The position numbers were made by a program, and so were the translations under genes. Source: Nitriliruptorales bacterium (GTDB taxonomy: Bacteria; Actinomycetota; Nitriliruptoria; Euzebyales; Egibacteraceae). From it: a DNA stretch of 11,219 bases. Below are positions 6,115 to 10,862 of the stretch, piece by piece. The stretch is taken from contig SKPY01000245.1 of NCBI GenBank assembly GCA_007119305.1, forward strand, positions 1-11,219, in the 5' to 3' direction. Under the pieces are notes generated by a model. That model searched no databases. It was given only the letters and a program-made list of their open reading frames with translations, and was not told where the DNA came from. The first letter of the stretch is position 1. Each line of letters starts with the position of its first letter.

Positions 6115-6632
6115 CCCCCACCGAACCGCACACCCTCGCTGCGGACCGCCAGCTTGCAGTCACCGGCACACAACGGACCGTGGCCGCGCCGACGGCGACC
6201 CGCGTCGCCGCTGCGGCGATCGTGCTCGGGGTGCTCGCCCAGGCGGTCCTTGCCGGCGGCTTCCTCGCCGGACGCCCAGGCCTGCGGGACCTGCACGAAT
6301 ACGTCGGCTACACCCTGCTCGCGGCCGCCGCCGCCGTGCTCGTCGCCGGGCTCGTCGGCCGCCGCACCAGGCCCGAACCGCTCACCGAGCTCGCCACGCG
6401 CGCCGCGCTCGTGCTGGCCCTGGCGGGCACGATCCTCGCCGGCATGCGCGCCAGCCGCGGCAGCGCCGACCTGCTCATGCTGCACATCCCCCTAGCCTTC
6501 GCCGTCACCGGGCTGGCCGCCCGCCTCATCCTCGTCAGCCGCACAAGACCACGAACGCCAATGTCCCAGCGAATAGCCGGACGGGCGTCCGCTGCCACCG
6601 CCGGCAGTGGACCCGACCGAACGGAGCGCTGA
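6111..6632 (+). CDS. DUF6220-like four-span membrane protein
   Basis: A 173-residue membrane protein starting at ATG 6111. AGGAGG lies 4 nt upstream, and the start overlaps the preceding stop by 4 bp. Spans: about residues 31-53 (RVAAAAIVLGVLAQAVLAGGFLA in part), 65-83 (GYTLLAAAAAVLVAGLVG), 97-112 (RAALVLALAGTILAGM) and 121-140 (LLMLHIPLAFAVTGLAARLI). His62 in LRDLHEYVGY and His125 in LMLHIPLAF sit at comparable depths in spans 2 and 4. That layout is seen in DUF6220-type proteins and, more widely, in small four-helix haem-binding membrane proteins. Haem binding here is only a possibility. The last ~30 residues are polar and basic. It is the last gene of the operon; no strong terminator follows. 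Confidence 0.72.
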   Translation: MTPTEPHTLAADRQLAVTGTQRTVAAPTATRVAAAAIVLGVLAQAVLAGGFLAGRPGLRDLHEYVGYTLLAAAAAVLVAGLVGRRTRPEPLTELATRAALVLALAGTILAGMRASRGSADLLMLHIPLAFAVTGLAARLILVSRTRPRTPMSQRIAGRASAATAGSGPDRTER

Positions 6633-6708
6633 ACCGCCGCGACGCACACACCGGTGCGGACCTGAGACGTGCGGGTTGCTGACCTTTATCTGGAGCGCCC
6701 AACAGAGA

Positions 6709-6738
6709 TTGACATGCAAGCGATGACTTGCCTATCCT
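6709..6738 (+). promoter_or_regulatory. Promoter of the arsR-VOC pair, near-consensus and leaderless
   Basis: TTGACA at 6709-6714 is a perfect -35 and TATCCT at 6733-6738 a good -10, with an 18-nt spacer. The expected transcription start falls at about 6745-6746, on the GTG chosen as the arsR start, with no ribosome binding site between. This is the best promoter by sequence in the window. Confidence 0.7.
6716..6731. promoter_or_regulatory. Probable ArsR operator, GCAAG-N6-CTTGC
   Basis: Perfect 5-bp inverted arms at 6716-6720 and 6727-6731 are separated by CGATGA, entirely within the promoter spacer. A dimeric ArsR protein bound here would block polymerase, giving autorepression. Arms of AAG/CTT type at this spacing are usual for this regulator family (family knowledge). 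Confidence 0.55.
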
Positions 6739-6745
6739 GCGGGCC

Positions 6746-7018
6746 GTGGGTGATGTGTTCAGGGCTCTGGCCGACCCGACGAGGCGTGCCATCCTCGATG
6801 AGTTGACGGAGCGGGAGGGCCAGACGCTTTTCGAACTGTGTACGCGGCTTGCCATGAAGCATGAGGTGACGTCGTCGCGGCAGGCGATCTCGCAGCACCT
6901 CGGCGTCCTCGAAGGGGCGGGTCTTGTGACCACGCGCAGGGAGGGCCGCTACAAGTTCCACTTCATCGACACAGGGCCGCTGCGGGCCATAGCACAGCGC
7001 TGGCCCGTCCGAGACTGA
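6746..7018 (+). CDS. ArsR-family winged-helix transcriptional regulator
   Basis: A 90-residue small repressor. It has the family opening VFRALADPTRRAILDELTE, the winged-helix recognition region SSRQAISQHLGVLEGAGLV, and the wing TTRREGRYKFHFID. No CXC or other cysteine metal-site motif of the metal-sensing type is present in the recognition helix, so it is probably not a metalloid sensor. Start choice: GTG 6746 coincides with the predicted transcription start. A TTG at 6728 in frame lies upstream of the -10 element and so would not be transcribed. GTG 6755 is another option. It lies 13 nt before a VOC gene; ArsR plus VOC or SRPBCC pairs are common in actinobacteria. Likely autoregulated through the inverted repeat at 6716-6731. 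Confidence 0.88.
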   Translation: MGDVFRALADPTRRAILDELTEREGQTLFELCTRLAMKHEVTSSRQAISQHLGVLEGAGLVTTRREGRYKFHFIDTGPLRAIAQRWPVRD

Positions 7019-7031
7019 GAGGAGCAATGCC

Positions 7032-7439
7032 GTGCGGATCTACATCACGAGCGTCTTCGTCGACGATCAGGACAAGGCTTTGGCCTTCTACACCGATGTG
7101 CTTGGGTTCGTGAAGAAGACCGACCTTCCGCTGGGTGAGGCCCGCTGGCTGACGGTCGTCTCGCCGGAGGAGCCCGATGGGACCGAGCTCCTGCTCGAAC
7201 CCGACGGCCATCCCGCGGTGGGGCCGTACAAGGCCGCGCTGGTGGAGGACGGGATCCCGTGCACGTCGTTCGCGGTTGACGATGTCCATGTCGAGGCCGA
7301 CCGCCTCAAGGGCCTCGGCGTGCGCTTCACCCAGGAACCGCTCGAGGCGGGCGGGGTGTCGATGGCGGTGTTCGACGATACCTGCGGGAACCTCGTGCAG
7401 ATCGCGAGCATGCAGGAAGCGGCCGAAGCGACTGTCTGA
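7032..7439 (+). CDS. VOC superfamily (glyoxalase-like) protein
   Basis: A 135-residue protein with two beta-alpha-beta modules of the vicinal-oxygen-chelate fold. It starts RIYITSVFVDDQDKALAFYT, DVLGFVKKTDLPLGEARWLT, with LLLEPDGHPAVGPYK in the middle. A second module begins IPCTSFAVDDVHVEADRLKG, and the end is the characteristic FDDTCGNLVQI. Length is normal. GTG 7032 is preceded by AGAGGAG about 7 nt upstream; the nearby ATG 7027 is in another frame. It follows arsR by 13 nt and shares its promoter. It is quite different from the VOC protein at 2660-3046, so the two are not a recent duplication. The role may be resistance or detoxification; the substrate is not readable from sequence. Confidence 0.9.
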   Translation: MRIYITSVFVDDQDKALAFYTDVLGFVKKTDLPLGEARWLTVVSPEEPDGTELLLEPDGHPAVGPYKAALVEDGIPCTSFAVDDVHVEADRLKGLGVRFTQEPLEAGGVSMAVFDDTCGNLVQIASMQEAAEATV

Positions 7440-7534
7440 GAAGCGGGGCGATGCCCACGTGAAGCCCGTCTTGGGATGGAGTGCTTAACGGCCCCGATGT
7501 GGGCTGTCGTGGCAGCTGCCCTTCGTCCGTGCTA

Positions 7535-7750
7535 TCAGCCGGCGGGCTCCTCGGACTCTCGGACACAGGTTGAGGCGATGATGGTCGAGGACTTGAGGTG
7601 GCGTTCGACCACGAGCTGGTCGACGTTAGTCGTCTCGATCGCATCCAGCGCCTGGAGCCCGAAACCATCGGTGAGGAGCGCGTCGACGCTGCCCCAGGGG
7701 CGCCCGTCGATGATCGCTTGAGCGCGGACGGGGCCGATGTGGATGATCAA
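7535..7750 (-). pseudogene. Fragment of a helix-hairpin-helix (ComEA-like) DNA-binding domain
   Basis: The frame reads IGPVRAQAIIDGRPW, GSVDALLTDGFGLQALDAIE and a non-matching tail ending at TGA 7535-7537. This is the hairpin-and-second-helix pattern of ComEA-type helix-hairpin-helix domains (commonly 'GIGP..A..II.GRPy.s.ddLl...GiG...l..I'). Upstream the frame continues as LVTELQLIIH, matching the first helix, but it has no ATG or GTG before a TAG at 7790-7792. The only start is TTG 7750, which would cut the first helix. The second hairpin has lost its GIG (reads DGFG). I judge it a remnant rather than a working gene, but a small expressed protein cannot be excluded. Confidence 0.4.
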
Positions 7751-7811
7751 CTGGAGTTCCGTAACTAACCGCGGTTGGCCGCTACGGCCCTACGGCCGAT
7801 GGGCGGATGCG

Positions 7812-7837
7812 CCCGTGCGGCGGTTCTTCCGCACGGG
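7812..7837 (-). terminator. Strong hairpin, probable terminator of the osmC-SBP56 cluster
   Basis: CCCGTGCGG (7812-7820) pairs perfectly with CCGCACGGG (7829-7837) around an 8-nt loop. On the minus strand it begins 17 nt after the TGA (7855-7857) of the remnant tail gene, as expected for the end of that transcription unit. No T-run follows. It is the strongest stem-loop in the window. Confidence 0.55.
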
Positions 7838-7854
7838 GCAGCGACCGTTGGGCA

Positions 7855-7942
7855 TCAGGGCAGGTAGGCGGCGAGCCGGCTTGCCACGGTGGTCGAGACG
7901 GCGGCGGGTCGGCGAGCACGACGATGACGTCGGGGCCGAGGC
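7855..7942 (-). pseudogene. Frameshifted C-terminal remnant of an unidentified gene
   Basis: On the minus strand, 7940 to 7908 reads LGPDVIVVLAD. Two bases later another frame continues AAVSTTVASRLAAYLP and stops at TGA (7855-7857). Joined by adding one base to the CCC run at about 7905-7907, they give a smooth alpha/beta-type protein end (strand DVIVVLADP, then an amphipathic helix). No body of such a gene exists upstream, because the membrane-protein gene ends at 7976. I do not recognise the family. It sits where a fourth gene of the osmC-SBP56-membrane protein unit would be, directly before a strong hairpin. Confidence 0.45.
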
Positions 7943-7975
7943 GCCGGCTAGAGCCGCTGTGGCCTGGCCTGGCCG

Positions 7976-8605
7976 TCAGGTGAAGAACACGAGAACGCCG
8001 GCGATGATGAGGGCGGGCCACCAGAGCAGGTCGGTGTTGAACCAGGCACGGCGGAGGATGGCGACGCCGAACTGCTCGTAGACGAGCAGCGCGATGCCCG
8101 CCATGGCGACGAGCATGCCGGCGCTGTGGACGGCGGCCGCGAGCGCAAGCCCGCTGCCGGCGTCGACGACCGTGGCGGCTGCGAGACCGGTGACGGGATG
8201 GTCCGACCCGCCGGCGCCGACCACGGGGAAGAGCATCAGGCCGGCGCCGTGGGCGCTCGCCATGACGAACGACCAGACGGCCAGCTCATGCGGCTGCAGG
8301 CGCATGCCGCCCCAGCGGGGATGGCGCCGACGGATCAGATGCCACAGGCCGAGGCCGACGAGCAGTCCTCCGGCAGCCAGCGCCACCAGTCGAGGTGAGG
8401 CGACGGCGCGGACGGCCTCGAACAGCGCGAGCGCGACGACCACCGCGGCGGCGTGACCGGCCGCCAGCGGCGGCAGCGCCCGCAGCACCGCGCGGCGGCT
8501 GCGCTCCTGAAGCCCGAGCGCGACGGCGAACAGCCAGCCCATGCCCGGGTTGAGCCCGTGGAAAGCGCCCAACCCGAGCAGGACCGCGAGGCTGGTCGAC
8601 TCCAT
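7976..8605 (-). CDS. Six-span membrane protein with intramembrane histidines, possible transporter
   Basis: A 209-residue integral membrane protein of unknown function. It has about six hydrophobic spans. Histidines fall in or beside them in glycine/alanine contexts: FHGLNPGMGWLF (His16, span 1), PLAAGHAAAVVV (span 2), MASAHGAGLMLFP (span 4) and AAVHSAGMLVAMAG (span 5). The HG..PG motif at the end of span 1 recalls the histidine motif of NicO/RcnA-like and related metal transporters, but this is a loose resemblance. The start overlaps the SBP56 stop: minus-strand GTGATGG contains TGA, with ATG 8605 sharing one base and GTG 8608 as alternative (one residue longer). There is no ribosome site, so it is translationally coupled. 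Coupling to SBP56, a copper enzyme in methylotrophs, makes metal or substrate transport a reasonable guess (inference). Confidence 0.8.
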   Translation of the reverse strand: MESTSLAVLLGLGAFHGLNPGMGWLFAVALGLQERSRRAVLRALPPLAAGHAAAVVVALALFEAVRAVASPRLVALAAGGLLVGLGLWHLIRRRHPRWGGMRLQPHELAVWSFVMASAHGAGLMLFPVVGAGGSDHPVTGLAAATVVDAGSGLALAAAVHSAGMLVAMAGIALLVYEQFGVAILRRAWFNTDLLWWPALIIAGVLVFFT

Positions 8606-10002
8606 CACGGGAAGCAGTACGAGTCCGACGACGCATCACCGCCGTCAAGGCGGATCTGGTGGGCGCGCCGGCCGTCGGCGGAGAAGTCGACGAAGAAGTC
8701 CGGGTCGAGGCTGAGCTGGCCGTCCTCGCCGACGTCGACCTTGACCATCCAGCTGTCGATGCCGTCCGGGTAGAACTGGTCGTCGAGCACCCGGTACAGG
8801 GAGTTCGTGAAGTACAGGCGCTTGCCATCCCGGCTCGCCTCGACCATCTGCGGACCACCGTTGAGCAGCCGGTCCGGGTGCGCCGGGTGCGGGGTCCGGT
8901 TCACGATCCCGCCGATGCGCAACGACCCGGTCTCAACGGGCTTCAACGGATCGGAGACGTCGTAGGCCTTCAGCTCGCCGGTGCCCCAGCAGGACAGGAA
9001 CAGGAACCGGTCGTCGAGGCTCAGGACCTGGTCGGTCGACAGCGGCGGAACTGCGCCGAAGGGCTGCAGCGCGGGCGGCAGCTGTTCGGTCGCCGCCGGC
9101 TCGGGCCCGACCGTGATCGTCTTGTCGACCCTCCACTCGCCGTTCGGCCGATGCCAGGTGAACACCGACGTGGTCAGGTCCTCGACGCTGATGACGGTGT
9201 TCACGAACCCATGGGTCTGCGTCGGGTCGTGGGCTGGCCGGAGCTCCAGGGCCATCTGGTGCTCGTCGCCGAGGTCGAGCACCTGCTCGTGGCGCCGGCG
9301 TCGCAGGTCCCACACGTGCAGCTGATGCCCGTACTGCCGACCGAGCAGCAGCTCGGGGTCGAGGCCGCCCTCGACCATGTTCGGCGTCCCCCACTCGCTG
9401 GTCAGCATCACGTCGTGCCCCAGATGCCACCAGAAGTCGTAGTGCAGCTCCTGCGGGCCACGGTCGACCTCCCAGCGGCCGAGCGGCTCGAACGTCTGGT
9501 GGTCGAGGACGAAGATGCCACCCGGGCCGTCGCCGTCGGGCCCGCCGAGCGCGCTCACGTAGATGCCGTCCGGCCCGCAGTGCACGGTGTGAGGACGGCT
9601 GTAACCGGTGCGCGAGAACACCGTCTCGGGCTCGATCGTCTCGACGATGCGGGGCCGCAGCGGGTCGTCCTTCGTGTCGAGGATGTAGATACGCGACGAG
9701 CGCAGCCCCGGCACGATGAGGTAGCGGCGCTCCAGATGCGGGTGCGGGGCGTACGGACAGAGGGCCGCGCTGCACACGTTCCAGCCGAAGTGGTGCAGCT
9801 CGTCGCCGACGTCCGGCATGTCGACGGTGTGCACCACCTCGCCGTAGGTCGGCGACTCGGCATCGAGGTCGACCGTCGCCAGCCCGTCGGGCCGCGCGTC
9901 GCCGTCGGGGTCGAGCAGTGCCACGTAGGCGTGCCGCTCCCGCGGTGCCTCCATCGCCATCCGCGCGGACGGGTAGAAGGTCGGATCGGGTTTCACGAGC
10001 AT
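8605..10002 (-). CDS. mtoX: Selenium-binding protein SBP56 family / methanethiol oxidase
   Basis: A 465-residue protein, the usual length for SBP56. The bacterial enzyme (EC 1.8.3.4) converts methanethiol, O2 and water into formaldehyde, H2S and H2O2. Family landmarks: DELHHFGWNVCSAALC (His70, His71, Cys77, Cys82) matches the conserved HH.GWN.C site, followed by His87 and His89; SRTGYSRPHTVHC; YDFWWHLGHDVMLTSEWGTPN; LSLDDRFLFLSCWGTGEL; RLYFTNSLYRVLDDQFYPDG; and the end IRLDGGDASSDSYCF, matching the family's GGDCSSD. No signal peptide is seen, so it is cytoplasmic, unlike some periplasmic bacterial forms. ATG 10002 has AAAGGA about 7 nt upstream. Its stop overlaps the membrane-protein start. 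Three 11-bp repeats lie 101 bp and more upstream. Family assignment is firm; the substrate is inferred. Confidence 0.92.
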   Translation of the reverse strand: MLVKPDPTFYPSARMAMEAPRERHAYVALLDPDGDARPDGLATVDLDAESPTYGEVVHTVDMPDVGDELHHFGWNVCSAALCPYAPHPHLERRYLIVPGLRSSRIYILDTKDDPLRPRIVETIEPETVFSRTGYSRPHTVHCGPDGIYVSALGGPDGDGPGGIFVLDHQTFEPLGRWEVDRGPQELHYDFWWHLGHDVMLTSEWGTPNMVEGGLDPELLLGRQYGHQLHVWDLRRRRHEQVLDLGDEHQMALELRPAHDPTQTHGFVNTVISVEDLTTSVFTWHRPNGEWRVDKTITVGPEPAATEQLPPALQPFGAVPPLSTDQVLSLDDRFLFLSCWGTGELKAYDVSDPLKPVETGSLRIGGIVNRTPHPAHPDRLLNGGPQMVEASRDGKRLYFTNSLYRVLDDQFYPDGIDSWMVKVDVGEDGQLSLDPDFFVDFSADGRRAHQIRLDGGDASSDSYCFP

Positions 10003-10026
10003 GGTTCGTCCTTTCGTCTTCGGTTT

Positions 10027-10050
10027 GGCGTTCGGTTCGGTCGGAACGCC
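10027..10050. promoter_or_regulatory. Inverted repeat GGCGTTC / GAACGCC ahead of the SBP56 gene
   Basis: Perfect 7-bp arms at 10027-10033 and 10044-10050 have a 10-nt centre, and a smaller GTTC/GAAC pair (10035-10038, 10044-10047) is nested within. It lies 24 nt upstream of the SBP56 ATG. It could be an operator or a leader hairpin; it is too far from osmC and lacks a T-run, so a terminator is less likely. Confidence 0.4.
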
Positions 10051-10102
10051 CCTGATGCCGCGCTGCGCACGAGCAGCGGACGTCCCTTCCGAGGCTGCTG
10101 AC

Positions 10103-10135
10103 GGCTGTTGCAGCGGCGTTGCAGGGGTGTTGCAC
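10103..10135. promoter_or_regulatory. Three contiguous 11-bp direct repeats (GTTGCA core), probable response-regulator site
   Basis: GTTGCA occurs at 10107, 10118 and 10129, exactly 11 bp apart. Full units are GGCTGTTGCAG, CGGCGTTGCAG and GGGTGTTGCAC. On the minus strand the core reads TGCAAC. The array lies in the 146-bp gap between osmC and the SBP56 gene. Contiguous 11-bp direct repeats are the binding pattern of OmpR/PhoB-type response regulators (family knowledge); that such a protein binds here is inference. Confidence 0.6.
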
Positions 10136-10148
10136 CCGCGGGCGCGTG

Positions 10149-10700
10149 TCAGCCTCGGCGCTCGAGGCCGACCTGCATGGGCACGGGGTTGACGAATGAC
10201 TGGTACATCGGCGAGGTGCGGCGGCTCGCCTCGGCGAGCTCCTCGAGCGCCGCGTCGTCGGCGTCGGCCGTCACGTGGATCTTGATCGCCACCCCGGAGA
10301 ACGGGACCGGCACATCGGCGAGCTCGAACGCGCCCCGCAGATCGACGGAGCCCTCGACCGTCACCTCGAGGTCCTTGATGGTGACACCCCTCAGGGCGGC
10401 TTCCGCTGCGTAGGTGGCGGCGACGCAGGCGCCCACGGCGGCCAGGCCGGCCTGCCCGGCCATGGGCCCCGAGCCGCTGCCTCCGAGCTCATGCGGCCAG
10501 TCGGTGCGGACGTCGTGCGCCTGCGTGAGCGCCACGTCCGCGTAGGCGACCTCCTCGGTACGACCCGCGACGGCGAAACCGCCGTCCCACCGGTGGCGCG
10601 ACCGGATGGTCAACGTGGCGGCGGCCGGGTCGTGCTGCATGGCGGCGACGTGGGCACCCAACCGTTCGTGGTCGAAGTCGAAGCAGTGTCGTGCGCTCAT
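10149..10700 (-). CDS. OsmC-family protein
   Basis: A 183-residue OsmC/Ohr-fold protein, related to thiol-dependent peroxide reductases. Recognisable parts are the N-terminal strand TLTIRSRHRWDGGF, WPHELGGSGSGPMAGQAGLAAVGACVAATYAAEAALRG with the first active-site cysteine Cys92 at the start of the central helix, IKDLEVTVEGSVDLRG, and the end RRTSPMYQSFVNPVPMQV. Where classical OsmC/Ohr proteins carry the second cysteine before the proline, this one has Ser163 (T-S-P), so a Cys-Cys peroxidase cycle is not possible as usually drawn. Many OsmC-like proteins share this change. The start ATG 10700 is preceded by GAGGAG 5 nt upstream; an in-frame extension to 10769 would run through the palindromes and is not supported. 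It is the first gene of the minus-strand cluster leading to SBP56. Confidence 0.9.
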   Translation of the reverse strand: MSARHCFDFDHERLGAHVAAMQHDPAAATLTIRSRHRWDGGFAVAGRTEEVAYADVALTQAHDVRTDWPHELGGSGSGPMAGQAGLAAVGACVAATYAAEAALRGVTIKDLEVTVEGSVDLRGAFELADVPVPFSGVAIKIHVTADADDAALEELAEASRRTSPMYQSFVNPVPMQVGLERRG

Positions 10701-10739
10701 GGTGGCTCCTCGGTTCGTGGTGAGGATGAGCATGGGGGT

Positions 10740-10749
10740 GGAGCGCTCC
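10740..10749. repeat. Palindrome GGAGCGCTCC in the osmC upstream region
   Basis: A perfect 10-bp palindrome 39 bp upstream of the osmC start. Its centre is exactly 20 bp from that of the next palindrome at 10759-10770. It may be an operator half of a paired site. Confidence 0.35.
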
Positions 10750-10758
10750 GCCAGCATC

Positions 10759-10770
10759 GGTGAGCTCACC
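10759..10770. promoter_or_regulatory. Palindrome GGTGAGCTCACC, possible operator
   Basis: A perfect 12-bp palindrome with a partly symmetric surround (AT three bases outside on both sides) in the 162-bp divergent region between osmC and the TPR regulator gene. Together with GCATATGC at 10782-10789 and the palindrome at 10740, three symmetric sites are spaced 20-21 bp centre to centre. Confidence 0.45.
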
Positions 10771-10850
10771 TATCTCGTGGCGCATATGCCTCCGCCGGCG
10801 ACGTCGCCCGGTCGCGGAACGGGTCGGGCTCGGTGACGGCGCGGGGTGCG

Positions 10851-10856
10851 TAGACT
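10851..10856 (+). promoter_or_regulatory. -10 element TAGACT of the right-edge gene, leaderless
   Basis: TAGACT ends 7 nt before the ATG at 10863, so transcription would begin on the A of the start codon. No ribosome binding site is present, in agreement. A -35 element is not clear (GGTGAC at 10832-10837 is too close). Confidence 0.45.
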
Positions 10857-10862
10857 CCCGGC

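Larger units (their letters stand above)
7440..7975. other. Gene-poor region of 536 bp with two minus-strand remnants
   Basis: This is a convergent space between the VOC gene (+) and the membrane-protein gene (-). It contains a helix-hairpin-helix fragment (7535-7750), a strong hairpin (7812-7837) and the frameshifted tail of a lost gene (7855-7942), all reading on the minus strand. Nothing convincing is seen on the plus strand. The pattern is that of decayed DNA. Confidence 0.55.

Noticed and set aside
6643..6658. CGCAC/GTGCG repeat as terminator of the six-gene operon
   Set aside because: It is a 5-bp stem without a T-run. Position (11 nt after the stop) is suitable, but the evidence is too thin for a separate call.
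7453..7504. GCCCAC and GTGGGC as a long-range inverted repeat after the second VOC gene
   Set aside because: Six-base arms 40 nt apart are expected by chance in DNA of this composition.
8659..10101. A 480-codon open frame on the plus strand across the SBP56 gene
   Set aside because: It is antisense to an unambiguous SBP56 protein. The valine/arginine-rich translation shows no family features and no ribosome binding site.
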